Shown: positions 12,901 to 28,200, counted from the first letter of the stretch. The stretch: 64,000 bases of DNA from Tomocerus qinae (GCA_020055645.1 CM034547.1:62283884-62347883); one strand, 5' to 3'. Notes: generated by a model not told the origin, from the sequence alone. A program made the numbers and translations.

Positions 12901-15900
12901 AAAAATTTGCAATATATCCCTCGTGCAAATAATAGACCATGTTTGATTTTTCTAAAGGTAGATCCTAATCCCCAGAATGTGCATTCAAATAGAGTTATAA
13001 TATTATATTCTTGAGGACCTGCTACTTTGATTCGTACTATGAAAGCCGGCTTGGCTAATAAGCCCAATTATTCATTCGCATGCTGAAATTCTCTTTGTGC
13101 GAAGGAAAACATGATAATGATAAGTGAGCAGAGTCTGTGAGTTGAACATCTTCAATTCCAACTTGCAAAGAAGCTCAAAGACAAAAGATGAACAGCTTGT
13201 CTCATTTAGCTACAATAAAAACTTCCTATTGAAATGTTTACGAGCTTTAAATGTAAATGCAACGTAACGCAACGCAGGCAAACAACCAGCCAAAAACAGT
13301 TTTCCTTAATTCACTTTCCTTTCTCGACAAGATAAAAGATCTGCTCCTTCAATACTCTATGCAAATCCTAATGGCCTAAACATTGTGTAATATAAGCAAT
13401 ATCACACAGCTATACTAACGTTTCATTAGGACCTAGGATACTGTTTCAGTTGATAGATTGAGGTGGGGGTAGTAACAAGGTGTCTTCCAACATGAATCTA
13501 GTTAGGCTCTAATGGCTCTATGATTGCATTATCAATTTAAATTGAGTTTTTCTTCACTCAATGGCGAATATTCTTAATTTTCTTTAATACATTCATTCTT
13601 CGTCTCCCTACCTCTAATGCCAATCCAGTTAGTTAAACCCGCTAACTATTGTTCTCCATAAACAGGATACAATAAAAAAACACCTTAGACATTTGTTAAT
13701 ACGATACTATGCTTTAGAGCAAAAGTAATAATTGTCCTGCCGAAAAACTGCGGGATTCCGCCGGGTTTTGTTTTCGCCAAAACATTTCATCCCATCGGAT
13801 TTGCATCAAAGAAAGTAACACAAAAAAATTATGCACAAATGATGATCAAAATTGCTTATCAATTAGTTCAAGCACATGAATGATTGGTAGGTAGGTATAA
13901 TTAATGGCGGTATTTAATAAGTATGCGACAGTAGTGGAATAAAAGTGTCCTACAAAAAATGGACATCTGTAGGTAGGTAATCTTTTGAGATTGAATTACA
14001 TTATTTATTCATTCACAATTTATATCCAATTAAATTTTATGGCCTTTCATGATAGGCGAGTTCTTTTGAGCAGCCTGCATAAACGACGGTGGAAAGGACA
14101 ATACTTTGATTTTTTACTTATATTACCATCTTCATATGGTTGTACACATATTATTTCTATGTAACTAACTCTTTATCATGAGGAATTTACTATTATGTAC
14201 AATAAAAATAATTATAAGATGAAAGACAAAGGTTAAGTTCATCTTATAAACGCCTGACACTATACCGACTTATAAGGTTAGTGCATCATAGAATAGAGGT
14301 TGAGAATTAATTGTAAGTCGTTTTTAAATTCTTGTAGATTTTAATTGTCAAGCACATAGTTCTCCCTTTGAAACATTGAACAGTAGCAAGTTATTGTTAG
14401 GAGAGCTGGTATTGTAAAAAATAGTGTCTCTCCTTGAACGTGATTCATTTCAGTGTGTAACGAGGCTGCTTTTATTGCTATTGTGCTATCGCGAGTTAGC
14501 ATAATGGAGTAAGTAACCGGTATGAACTATTGAGTAGTTAGTAGCTCTGTGTAAATGGGTAGCTAAAGTACACGTAGTAAATATTCTGGTAGATTCTCAT
14601 TGATGTACGTAATATATATTTACATCCAGTCCTAAAGAGATGCATTGAATTTTGAATTCGAGGAATTTTCTCAAAGAAAAATTAGTTGTGCGTAGACTTT
14701 CTTTTTCAAGCTGAGCTTAGTGTAATTGAAAGTTCATGTTTGAGAAGTAGGAATTCCTTTGGATGGTATAGCCATACGGGTTGTGCATAAACTGGAAACA
14801 CTTAAGATTATAGTTACACTTACAGATAAATATTATGAGGGAATGTAAATAGAATTTCAGCGGTTCATCTAATCTCATCTCATCTCAAGTAAACTGAACT
14901 GAGAGTGAGTGAGCTGAATTAGAAAGATTTATACACAAGTTGAGTATAGTGGTAGCTTGCCATAAGGTAGGAAGACAAGGCAAGGCACTCTATTAACAAC
15001 TCATCAGATTAAGTACAACAGATATGTGGTTTAAGTACCCTAGAAAGTAAATAAAGCATTAAATGCTCTCAGGCAAATATACTTAGCTTCTTTACAGATG
15101 CATACTTCTACCTCATACATCTTTAATCTATTTACTTAGCTTTACGTGTTTTATTAGTACAGCACATTTATTATACACAAATGCAAGACATTCTTCCATG
15201 CAATGCTAAACACATTAAATAAACATATACAGACTTTATACTGCTCAGCTTTGAATTTAAATATCTGAACTATTCTATTACATCAGTAATTCTGTTGAAA
15301 GTAAAATTATAACAACTGGAATTTCTGTGGGCTATAAGAAAATTATATCATGTGCATACCTACATTACTTTATTCAAATAAACCTTTTGAGATGCAAGCC
15401 GCCTAGAGCTACTTAATTGGGGAAAATGAACTTAAATTGAAATTAAAGATTGCGCACTGAGTTAAAAGAAGTAGCAACAACATAACACCACCGTGAGGGT
15501 ACGAATTGAACTGATTAAAACAATCAACACAAAGCTTGACAAAAAAATATACAGAAGAGTATTAGTTACTGGAGGTCGGAGGTGAGTGCGTAATAATACG
15601 TATTCTGATATCAACTAATAAGAGAAAAGTAGAAAATTCCTCGTTTGATTGTTAGATTGTTCCTTGTAGGTCGTGACTACCACTTGGGTGGGTTATAATT
15701 TGTAGGCATAAAGAACATGAGATGAACTATGGGCAAAGAAACTGGAACTACAGCAAGATAAACAGCACAGAGCTAAAGAGCAAAAGTCAATTGAATTCAA
15801 CATGTAAAGTTCGTAGTCATGCAGTAGTTCAGTAGAAAACAGTACAGTAGCACTAGCCATACATGATTTCTTCTGCTTTTTACTCAAATCCATACTTAAG

Positions 15901-18900
15901 GACTTGTTTTAAGTAAGAATGTTCTTTTTGCCTACTCCGCAGGTGATTTTATAGAGCAAGACAGAGGGTTAGCGTACACCAGCTACATTTACGACCCTAC
16001 AAAATTAAACTAGTACTAACAGTAAAGATTGCCTTTTTATCTGTTCCTTAAGGCACATCATATTGTAAGTGCATGTCTTTTCCACTGGCTACTACACAAA
16101 ATCGTGTACTATATAGTTGCACATTAATGTAAAATGCTAATATATAATTAATGCTATATTTTCATTTAGCTTCTAGGAAATGTTTCTTTTTGTCAGTATT
16201 AAATGCCCATGCCACAATGCAAACGATGCTCTACAGCATAAATCAGATTCACCCCGCCAGTTTCATTTTTTTGGGACAGAAAGTAACGAACGAAAACTAA
16301 CACTGTAATAAGCTAATGGTGCCGTTCGTTTAGAGGAACTTTATACAAAGACCGTACACAGTAAATGCTACTTTACCAGATTACCAGAATGTTACGTCTT
16401 ATTGTTGTTTTCGTAATATAGTTACAAGTCCCTCTGTACTTAGCCTACAAAAAGTAATCCTCCAGGCTTTGCTATGCATTATGCAACCTGTCTATACATT
16501 CTGGTCTTTGGACAAAATAGGAAAACAGTGAAGACAAGTCATCAGAAGATGTAAGAGGGAAATATACCTATAACAAAACAAACCACTTCTTGGCCTTGTG
16601 GCCATCTGCTTCAGTTTTGGTGATGAACTCACATCGAATCTCAGAACAGAGATAGATTATTCTGTGAGACTGGTCCGAATGCTACTCTCGAGAAAATCTT
16701 GTGAAAATACATGGACAGAGTAGCATTTCTGTGTTACAGTGCCTTGAAAGTTATTCGGATTCGTGTCGATTTTTCTTAACACCTAAACTCACACATTTCT
16801 TTTATCGATAGCTGGACTGGACCTTAACCTTGATTTGTTTCCTACTTGCTATTCACTATTGAGTAGAAGACCAAGCACTAAGCACCCGATCCATGAAAGG
16901 TGAATCTCATGTCATGAAAACCTTTAGCAACCCATTTAACATTATCGCAACGCATCTGTTGAATGTTTCAAGGACTTCTTTATCACTTACTTACAGATAC
17001 GACTCTTCTTAATTGTAATCTTAGAGGCTTTATCTACCTCCCTTTACCACTATGCAAAACAATCGCAAGATTATTCACAATTAGCAATCGTTTGTTAAGT
17101 ACAGCCCGTGATTTCTGTTTTATCTTGCCTCCTCTCCTGTACTCAAAGCGGCTCTGATATAATTAATACCTTACTTTAATAAAGTATAATGGTGATTAGG
17201 TGTCTTCTTTCCCTGTAAAAATGTATAATTGTACGGGTAAACATTAGTAGAGCTAACATACTTAATTTTCATATTTGGTGGTTTATCCCAGGCTGTTGTA
17301 TTTCTGCATCATCCAATCGTGTACTTATATAAACGTAATAAACATTACAAAAGACATTTTTATGTTATAATTATATAGGAGTACCTCCACAAAGCACTTA
17401 TTAGCATACGAGATGTGCGTATCAAGGAAATGGAATAAACGAGGTGTCTTTACTCAAGGGAATCACAGATAGTTTTCGCTTTATTAATCTTATCATAGGA
17501 GTTTTATCGCAGTCGGTAAATTAAACGTGAAAGTGAATCCATTCCATTATTTAAAAAATAGTAGAAGCAGGTTGGATGCTTTCTTAGTCAAGTGGAGCGG
17601 ACTAGTTTAGCTGACAAAGGTAAATAACTGACCGCATTCAAACAGTCCATTGTAATTTGTCTCTGCCAATTTTCGGTAGCAAGAAACAATAGGAGAAGAG
17701 CATCCCAGAGCAATTTAGATAAGATGTTAACTGTTAAGATTTAACAAAATAATTTATGTCTTTTCACCCCTTTCCAAGACTCTACTCTCTATCTACCCCC
17801 AACAATGCTATCCATTTGGGTTTATTATGAGCAGCATCTTCTACTTGAATCTCATCCAAGCAACAATCCAGAGTTTCTACTTCTCCTCATGCTAATGTTG
17901 ATTGATGGTGTAATGCAAGTCTAGTCAGCCCGAGTCAGTTTGCATACACAATTATCTCTGTTATACTTTCACATAGCATGGACTCTACTGTCAGTCTGAT
18001 GCTGATTATTACTAGTGTGAAGCCGTGTGTCTGTTTACCTTGTCTTCTCATGTGATTGTAAATGATGGCATAATGTTGTTTTCTTTTGGCCAGCTTCATA
18101 CATTTTCTTACTCTAGACATTTTAAACACTGATAAGTAAATACATGGCAGAGATTCGGGAACGCATTAAGTGTCAAAGCTTATTTTATCTTCGTATACAT
18201 TTCCTGTGCAATACTCTAAGCACATACCTGATCAACTATTTTTCACATATACATCTGTGTACTCAGATAATCTGTACACAAAAAATATCAATGGTGAAAA
18301 TTGGAAGAAAAGATGATAAAATCAATTTGACTTGTCTGTGATTTATTATAAAGCCACCGAATTTAAATCTGTTTCGGGATAAAATAACATTATACAATAA
18401 CAATACGTAGGTGTTGTGGCTTTGATATAGTTTATGAAACAGAGTAAACTATTAAACTACTAAGCAGGAAAGAAGATCTGTGTTGATCTACGTAAATATA
18501 GCATCATCGTGGCCAAAATGATAACACATTTATAATGCAGGTTATAAGATGTAACTGGTAGTATTTACCATTTACCTCCTGCCACTACGTTAGGGAGTGG
18601 AGAAGGAGAATGGAGCTTAAAAGCAACCACTCACTCACTCAAACAGGTAAACACTCCATCAGGTGAGATTATTTTTCTAAAGATAACAAAACATCACATC
18701 ATATCATTCCGCTGTCTTGTCTTTTCATGCCAACCTGCACAAAAGATACAATAGGATCAGAATTCTTCACAATTCCACAAACAAACAACAATGTCTCTTC
18801 AGTAAAGGAAGTCCATATTTTTTCTCCAAGATCATCTTGTTAACTGACTTGAACTTGACTTAAGTATGCTCTGCTTTGGTGTATCGAATTCGTGTGAGCT

Positions 18901-21900
18901 TCCACAATGCAAACTACGCATGTACTGATAGATATAAATATTTTTACTTGCATTCTATACAAGGCATTCTACTTACATGTGTTTTTATGTATTGTGGATT
19001 GTTCCATTGTGCTATCCTGTGTTAAATTGACAATACAAAATAAAACAAGCACTATTTCGAATCTATCCCACAATAAAATTACTAATAGGCTTACCATACG
19101 CATTTCCTATAAAATGTACCTGTAAGTATGTATTTGTGTGGTATAGGGAGTAGTCTAAGCTTACAAAATATGTTTGGGAATGTTACAGAACAAGAATTCT
19201 TTGTTGCACTCAGATTAATATAACGATAGATATTTCACTCTATCTTGTCACATTAGCTGTAGAATCTGAATGCTAAGTAATTGTGATAGGAGAGAGAGTT
19301 CAAGTGTGTTCATTCATTATTGTCACTTTCGTGACATTTTCTTCATCTCGTGTGTATATGTAAAATATATGTATAATTCCGTAGTAAATGTTCTACATAA
19401 ATACACGCTTGGTATTGCCAGAGTAGTATTGTGTAGCCTAACAATGACATGATCAGTAGTGATGTGATGTGACACTTGAGTTCATTTAAGGGCATGAGAG
19501 TCAGTTGAGACTTTCTTCAAGGCACAGTTGAATTCACTTGTGCTATGCGCGCAATATCATCTTCAATCTACTACTAGATTGGAATCTTTTACATCACAGC
19601 ACCTACCACCATAGTAGCACCAACTGATTTAAGCCACACCATCAGAACTATCTATCTCAACCGAGTCTACTATGTATAAAATAGTTTGTGCTTAAATACC
19701 GGTAACAATACGAAAAATATGTAGAATATTTCCTGTATCATTTTAAAAAATTGTTGGTTTTGCCTAACGTTTCTGTGTTTAATTTATAGCTATGAATCTA
19801 GGTAGAGGAAAAGAGGGATTTTTCTTTATTTGCCTTTACGCAATAAAAGGTAATGGCAATAAGTGTTATATGTGTTAGAGTAGAAGTATTGAGTGTTTTA
19901 TTTGTATAATTAAAGGGGGAAGAGAAGATATCCTGAACGAGTCACGGCATAATTTAAATAAAACGAGAACATTTAAAGGGAGTAGCTAATGTTAGGATTG
20001 GGATTTACGATATTCATTTCTAAACGTCCCTAATGAACATTTTGCCACCTGAAAAACACGTTTGAGGTTTCCAGGTGGTCCACTCTCCTGGCCATATTTT
20101 CACATATAATGTCTTTTCCTACTCTTTTTCTGACCTCAGCTCTAAACCTCTGCACAAGCTCTACTTTTTCCTCTTTTCGTTATTTCATTTCGTTCCTAAT
20201 TCACTTTCGTTTCATTTAATCCTACTATCGTCATGCTTTTCATTAGCTTCCCAGATCATGCATTCATCATTCAGTCTAACTTCATCGTTCTATAGACTTC
20301 TCGAATCAGCAGCAGTCAATTTACGGAGAACAGCACACAATAAATACAAGAGCAAGTCTACACAGCCTTAAGTAAAGTAAAGCAAACCAAAAAAGTCTTC
20401 ACAACCAAATCAAATCCGTCTCGGAATGCCAATTAGTTTACAATTGTTTATGTACAGGTACTTACGACTACAAGCATACTGACAATCAGCTCCTTCTCTT
20501 CCATTATGCTACTTCTCTGATCATTTTCCCATTTAAACAACGCAGCATCCTACTCGAATTACAATCTCCTTATAGATATTACACACTTTAATTAATCTAA
20601 ATAGAATTCGTAACAACTGTCTATCTGTAAATAAGGAAGGTAACCAACCTGTTTCCTCCTCATTCAATTTTCTCTGGAAATCTCCATTTACACACATACT
20701 AACATATACAATTACCAAGAGTGCTGCTGTCAGTATATGCTTAAGTATATTTAGTTTAAGCTCACTACTACTAAAACCTTAAAATGAACTAAATTGAACT
20801 CTCTAAATTATGTACTAGGTCTGGTATTCTTGTTAGTGTTTTAATTATCTCTAAACAGTATTTAAGGCTCTACCTCTGCATAAATGAGGTGTACAAGGAC
20901 TATTTAAGTATAAATGATTCATCTCGTAGTTCATGATCCATAAACTTTTCTTATCTTTAGTTATCATCAAGTACTTACTTTAGTTGTTCTTGTATTTAAA
21001 GTGCTCTCTTTACTGCATATATTCAAATACATGAACACTCAAGTCCCCAAATCATACATTCGTGCATACATGTGCACTTAATGCATGAGTATACTTATCT
21101 TATTTTCTTAGTTGATGGTTAACTGTACTGCCCTCCTCTTGTAAACAGTACTAATGGGTAATAAACTTTATAAAACATGTAATATACACATAGACCCTAT
21201 GAATTTACTTAGAAAATCATATACATTATAAAGTACCACCTGTTCTGAAATATAAAGGTTTCATTTAATGCCACATAATGAAAATAAGACCACAGTAATC
21301 TTCATATAATCTTCATAGTTAAAGAAGTGAACGTAATATACAAAAATAAATACCATGTACTTATGTACTGTAGTATGAACATTATTGAATAGAAGCAAAT
21401 AAATAGATGAAGCTCCCATGCTGTCTTCAAATAAAAACTTTCGAGTCTATATCAGTCTACCTGTCCAGTTTTCCTTTTCCAAAGTGCCTACTATTACTCA
21501 CTGAAAGATAACGAAAATAATTAATCCTGTTGATGAGCTACGCTATTATTATTATAAAAAGTATGTAATGGTTTTCTACCATTCGTTGTGTGGTTATAAA
21601 TTAGAAATCGTTTACTGCTTAAAATATTGATAACTAAACTACCAGTTTATAGCGTTTAAGAATAGTAAGAAACCGTATAAACCATAATAATATATGCACT
21701 CATAATATTGTTCTATATTTCATAGTATTTTCCTTAAATCACACTCGGTAGATTATTTTGAGTAACTCTTTTATATTCATGCTATATCTTTTGTTATCTA
21801 TCGTATATTATTGGCAGTAAAGCATTAACTTATCAAAGATGTTGTTTGTAAGTACATGTAAGCAGGAAACATTTATCTGCTAGAATATTAACTATAGGTG

Positions 21901-21977
21901 CTAACGAAAACATTCCTATGGATAAAAAATTCACTTATTACACAGCTAAATCAATCTCTACAGATAGATTTTATATT
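6956..21977. other. Long AT-rich stretch with no firm gene
   Basis: About 15 kb without a supported gene. Points seen: a TATAAATAG motif at 7943-7951; an acceptor-like pyrimidine run ending CAG at 8099; a minus-strand open stretch at 8344-8610 ending at a GTAAGT donor; a 138-codon minus-strand frame at 12651-13067 without family resemblance; and GTAGGTAGGTA words near 12565, 13887 and 13970. None resolves into a complete exon set, and the region is most simply intergenic or intronic. Confidence 0.55.
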
Positions 21978-21985
21978 GGGAAATG
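21978..21985. repeat. Left target-site duplication of MITE
   Basis: GGGAAATG, repeated exactly at 22193-22200 on the other side of the foldback element. Eight-base duplications are typical of hAT-superfamily insertions. Confidence 0.65.
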
Positions 21986-22192
21986 CAAAGTGCTTTGAAT
22001 GTTTCCAGGGCTCCGCCCTCAGGGACAAAGTGACGACATGCTCCAGAAAACTGGTTTCCCCCAACCAGTTCTCCGAATCGAAATCGGGGGTAAAGTGGTT
22101 GGAAAGAACTGGTTGGGGGAAACCAGTTTTCTGGAGCATGTCGTCACCTTGCCCCCGAGAGGCGTAGCCATGGGACCAATCAAGGCATCTTG
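21986..22192. mobile_element. Foldback MITE, hAT-like
   Basis: This 207-bp element is almost entirely one inverted repeat. The inner arms 22031-22070 and 22107-22146 are exact 40-base reverse complements around a 36-base spacer. The outer arms (21986-22030 and 22147-22192) also match in inverted orientation with scattered, mostly transition-type differences. Termini begin CAA and are framed by an 8-bp GGGAAATG duplication. It is GC-richer than its surroundings and codes for nothing; the open frames crossing it on both strands are by-products of the repeat. The hAT assignment follows from duplication length and terminal sequence and is not certain. Confidence 0.75.
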
Positions 22193-22200
22193 GGGAAATG
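22193..22200. repeat. Right target-site duplication of MITE
   Basis: GGGAAATG, identical to 21978-21985, directly abutting the right terminus of the foldback element. Confidence 0.65.
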
Positions 22201-25200
22201 TAAAATTTCTATTTATACCCTGTATTTCTTTAATGATAGGAAGGTTGCGTATTCTGTAAGTATACCAACAAAAGAACATGATTACATACCTGATACTTGC
22301 AAGGATTATAAGAAGTATTTTGTTCCCTTTCCTCCATGAAGTGTGAGTCCCGCTGATTTTATTAACAACATGTCATGTAAATATTTTGACTTGAGTGAGA
22401 CTAATGGAGAAAAGGGTCCTCTGGTGTACCTAAAGTAGCTGTTAAATGCATTTATGCATTACTCATGTACAACCCAGCCGAAGGAACAGTTCAAACAAAA
22501 TTATGCGTAATTATAATACCCAATAAACACACTACTATGGCTATTCATGATGAATAATTTATTTCCGTGTCTAGTAGTAAGTAGTAGCATGTGTTTACAA
22601 GTACTACATTGTTGTCTTACCCGTTGACTCCTTCGGGTTGTATCCATTGTCCAACTTTCATCGTTAATTAACCCACTGACAGAAATCCAAGATGTGAGGA
22701 GGGTGTCTGCCTTATGTAATAATTTTGGTCATTAATTACTTTTGAACTGTTCGCAGTCATTATAAGTATGTAAATATTCTTATGTCAGCCAAATGGTTCT
22801 TTACTACGTCAACTTTATGTATTGTAAATTTTTTATGGTCATATTCTTCAAAGGTATTGATTTGATATTTCAATTGTGAATAGGACAGCTCTGTGATTAA
22901 TACCTGTAATTTATTTGCTCAACATAACATTACTATTTGATGATTGCTTCTTTACGTTCGCTCTAATGTTTCAAATTAAAGATGACTACTTAACATTACT
23001 ACTGAGTTGACTCAAGAATGCACATTCACATTCATATATTTTGTTTAATTACTATTTACGCTCAATAGGGAGGTAAATTGTAGGTAAATGAAACCTTGTG
23101 TTGGCAGTCGATACTACACACTCGAATGGATTATACTTATTGCTACAAGTCTTGCATATACTAAGATCTTGTAAATGAACTTACATTTTCTTCCAGATAG
23201 ACATTAAGACAATAAGTCATACAAGTAGAAAATCTGGTAATAAATATCTTTTTGAAGAATTCAAATCAAAAAGTCATAGAAATTCTACCAGTTGACTTCA
23301 GTTGGTCTTTTAAATGTTCATTGCCTCCTTGCACGTATACAATCTACACGTAGTTCAAGTAGCTAATGTAAACGATAAAGGTAATGACGCCTTTGTTTGA
23401 TTCTTGTTTTTGTTTTATGCCTTTGTATCGCATTTTATGTGAAGGCATGTAAAGCCATTGACAGAACTTGGAGTTGAAATCAAGTAAGGCTATCCTATAT
23501 ACATAAATGCACATTATGTTCTACACAATTTGTGTTTTTTAATTTTATATGTATCATTATGACCTTGTACTATACATTATGTGGCCACCTTGTTTGTACA
23601 TGTCAAATTCGCATTGATCATTTTCCTTTTACTGCTGTAAGGTATATTATTTATTTTCTTCTAGCTACTAAACTATAATATTTTTGTTTTGTAATATCAT
23701 AGGAATATGGAGCTAAATCGTCGAAACAGGCACACCCTTGGAGTTTGTATAAGGTACCTAGTTAGCAACAATAGGACAAGTGTGGAGACCACAATTCGAA
23801 ATTACTAGGTATATAAACATTTTATTAAGGACTCAACTAGTGTCTACCTAGGTATTGAAACCGAGTGAAGCTACCAGTTTAAACATTACGATAAGAGATT
23901 TGCGGCATTCCTATGTATTGTTCTTTTATTGTTGAAAGGACAATAAAAGATAATACAGTCAACGAATAAATGAATACCTACATGGTACTTACTTAGCGGA
24001 GGTTTCCTTACATTTACATTTATTTGGACTGTAGTCAATATACTGTATACTAGTGTGGACAGGTCGCAGCAAATGGTTAAATGAGTTCTGTATACCTTTT
24101 TAGAGGGTACGAATATTATATGGGACCATGTAGACAGTTTTACTTGGTAGTACAATTTCTGAATTGACTGATCTCATCGGAACAACTTTTTCCTATGGCA
24201 GTTCCAAGACAGACTCGTTGAGTTGGTTGTTTACGCACTTAAGGATGATGTAGTAATTTACATTTGTGGAGAGAAATCCGACAAAATTGCGTTAATAACT
24301 TAAGCTAAAATTTGTGGATATACGAACATATCAATTCATGCACACAAAGAGAATGAACTCGAAGAATAAATATTTATATCGATGTATGTTAATACCCAAT
24401 GTTATTACTACTGGGCTGCTGCAGCATGATTTCTGTATAGCAATAACTTAAATATATAATTATGTCTATTAACCTATTTAGTACTATAGATCAAGCATAA
24501 CGCATTGACACAACTCCTTCCTTGGTTCATTTCAATAGTACAGAGTAAGAAATGCAATGAAATGAAGAAAGATTTATTGCATTGACACTGATGCTCCTTC
24601 ATGATGAATAGTAGCTGAAAGGCTCTAAGTAGTAATAGTAACAATAAGAAAGTTTTATTTATTGCCGCATTTACGACGAAGGCAAGTGTAAGATAAAAAG
24701 TGCATTGAATTGAAATGAATTCAATTCACATCTGCATTGGGTTCGTCTGCCTTGTCCTGTCCTGTCTTCAACTCAGCTTAAAGAGTTCGTGGTGACATAA
24801 AAATACTACGTAGCATATCAAATTTAAGTTACTGTACATAAGTAGTGTCGTCGTCTCCGTCTCCATTCACTCAACTTTGTCTTGCCTATACTACACGCAC
24901 TACTACTATGTCTGATTGGCTTTGCTTGACATGGCTTCACATCGCACAGAACAGAACAAGTGCACTAATTATTACAAATTTTCAAACGTTACTCCACTGA
25001 CATGAAAAACTACTGAAAGGACTACCATCTGCTTTGAATATAAATGCGACACAACGCTACCTATTTAACAGTGCCCCATTATATTTCTAAGCCTGACTTG
25101 ACTTTGACTTCCAGTCAAGTCCATTTGATATTCCGTCTATAGCAAGAGATGAAAACTTGTCTTTATCTTCACAACGAATGCTTCCTAGTCAGAAGTGTTA

Positions 25201-28200
25201 GCACTAAACTTGAGAAATGAGATTTTTTTCTAAATTGTGCAAGTACACACTAGTTATATCATACCAAGACCCATATTAAACTTTTATCGAAAATACAGAA
25301 TTTTAACACATTTCAATACAATTAATTAAGGCCTGTAGAACAAGAAATCTATACTTACTTCACTAATACAAAAAATCTAAATATTTTATTTATGTTATTC
25401 GACGGCCTGGTAGGATGATTGAAAAAGTTATAATAGCGATATTATAAGTTGTGAATGGAAGAAATGAAAAACTTTTGGGTACAGATTGTCCATAATAAAT
25501 TGCCTAGAAATCCATCCCACACAATTAGCTCTACAGTTCTGTGGTAAATTTATCGTAAATGTTTTCTTGGAAGAAATAATGAATATTCAAGGGAGATGTT
25601 AAATGTTTAGATTGGAATGTCTTGTGTGGATATGAAGTAGGAATTGAGGTTTGAGTGTGATAGTATTAGTAGAGATAGGATAGATTGCATATTGTATGCA
25701 TTGTGAGAAGGAGAAAAGCAGGAATTCCCTTAAGAAGGGAATTCAAGGGAGGACGGGAGAGTATGTAAAATAATGTGACCCTGTAGTTAGTGTAGATGTC
25801 CGGACTGTCAGAAGGAGGTAATATACAACTTACACCATAAACCTCTAAATTACTCTCTTTCTCCACAAAGTAAAGCAAAGCAAAAGCTGAAATTAAGTCA
25901 AGTCAAAGTCAAGTGAAATGAATTAAAGTTTACAGTATGTATATAGGAGTATAGGGAAAGATGTCATGTCGGCTGGAGCCAGCCAGCCACAGCCACTAAT
26001 GGCCACCCTATCTGACTACAATAATAATGTCTGTACATAGGACACAAAGCAAGGGATATTAATACGCAGCGGATGTGTAACTTTTGTTTCAGGAATACCT
26101 TACATGATTAGTATTAGGAAGTCTGAACACCTACTTTAGATGAAACATAGATACAATTAGCTTCCAGGTTGTTATAATATGTCTGCCTACTCTGCACTAT
26201 TAGACATAGTTAAAGTAAAATACCAACCTCCCCAGTGTTAGTTACGACGGGTGGCAATTAATCATAAAGATATGAGAATTTTTCTCTGATTTACTCACAT
26301 TTACCACATCGTTCTATCTTGTCGTGTCTTTTGCTTCTTCCCTATCTCTATTACATGCATAAATGACTATAAGGCCAATATCACAGTTGGTGCACTCTTA
26401 ATGGAGTTCGTAATGTATAATATTGTGCTGCTATTATAAAATGTCCTTATTATGAAGTTAGTTTCCCTCTCCGCCGTGATATGACTTTTCCCTGTGAATT
26501 TGCATATGATTTTAATGTCTGACTACAAATACATTAGGTAAAGTATGGGTGGGAGTTAATCATGTCGCCTTGTCATGTCACACAGATACTTCATTTCTTC
26601 CTTCGTTTCTGTGAGAGTGGAGCCAACTTCTGAATTTCACATTCCTCTTCACGCAGAGCAAGCAGATTACTTTATGTTGTTCTAGAGGAGCATGGAATGG
26701 AGTGCGACTGGACTCAAGTCAACTTGGCCATACTAAACACTACCAAATGCTCATACCATAAACTATACAGACTGTCTCCCACATATTTTATTATCTGTTT
26801 ATGCTGTACGTATGTATTTTATGGGAATTGTTTTGAACAACTCTTATTACTCATAATAGTTTTGTCCCACTTAAAAACAAATTAAACAGCTTCTCATTCA
26901 AATCCTTACATAAGTGACATAATTTTTTAGTAATAAAGAAATTTTACACTCATGTCATGTAAGCAGATATTCAATTCAGACCAGGTACTATTACTCTGCT
27001 GGTTTCAAATTTTTTTGATGATGAATGGAGTAATAGGTTCAGTGCTGGCATTCTAGAAATCGGAGAAGACTAAACCGAAAAGTAATTTTATTTCGATCAT
27101 ATCTATAATTCAAGATTTTAAAGATAATAATATCTACATGTGTACCTACCTTGTGGACGGACGATAAGAAAGCAAATAATGGTCTCCACTGCAAGCGAAA
27201 ATGCAATTAGTTTTACTGCAGTTTATGGTTCTTTGCTGCAAGAAATGCGTGTTGGTGAGATATAAGATATACTTTTGGGTGAGAAATACATTTCCATTGA
27301 GCATTCTAGTTGGGAATGCTTACTGGTAGGTACTTCATGACAATAAATTTTAAATTACACAGAAACAGTGTATCTAAAAGGACATTTATATAGAAATTGT
27401 ATAAATGCATGAGTGCATGCATGTTTTTACACAGAAAACACAATAAAACTCTATGGTTCAGATTTTACAGAAAAATCAAAACTAATATACAGGTAGTTAA
27501 TTTAAAAATCTTAAGTGTAGCACGAAAAAATGTATCTGTATTTAGTTAGTTTTCCATTTCAGAGATGTGCCCTTAGTCTTGTGATATTCTAAAGGTTAGA
27601 TAAGGTTAATTTATTTAAGCCAAATGGGATTGTATGTAGATGTGTGTAAAACGTAGATATAATATGCAAAGCATGTGAAAGTATTATAGTTATGATGTAA
27701 TGTGTATAGTACTAGTTAGGTGTCTATGGTAAATGGTATGTGTGTGTGAGCGTGGTGAGTTTTCACAATTAGTTGAGTTGCATTGCATGTGAAATAATTT
27801 GGGTAGGTAAAAGTAAAAGGAAGAGAAAAGGATCATAAATTTCCCAGTAAGTGGGCAACCGAATACAAAAGGAATGTTAGAGGGAAACTAATTCGAGAAA
27901 ACTTTGAGCAAATAGACTAATTTTCAGTCTTTTATATTCATACATTCCTATGTGAATCGGACATGTGTTGGTAATTAAAGTTTCCACCCCAGCCAGTTCT
28001 TATCTTACACTTTCTTCCTTTTCCTTTGCCCTTTCCAACTTGTGCAGTGTGAGCTCTTCTTTAGTCCGCACACTTCTCTCTTACTTAGTTTAGTTACTTA
28101 CTCCAATTCTTAAAGGACACAGCGAGACAATTTTCACTATGCAAACTCAACTGTGCTGTTGTCCCAGAAAAGACAAGAAACAAGACACTGTCTCATTGTC

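Noticed and set aside
12651..13067. 138-codon minus-strand frame, the longest unassigned one
   Set aside because: Length is near what chance gives in a window of this size and composition; no domain, signal peptide or splice context.
21898..22279. Four overlapping frames on both strands
   Set aside because: They are translations of the MITE's inverted repeat.
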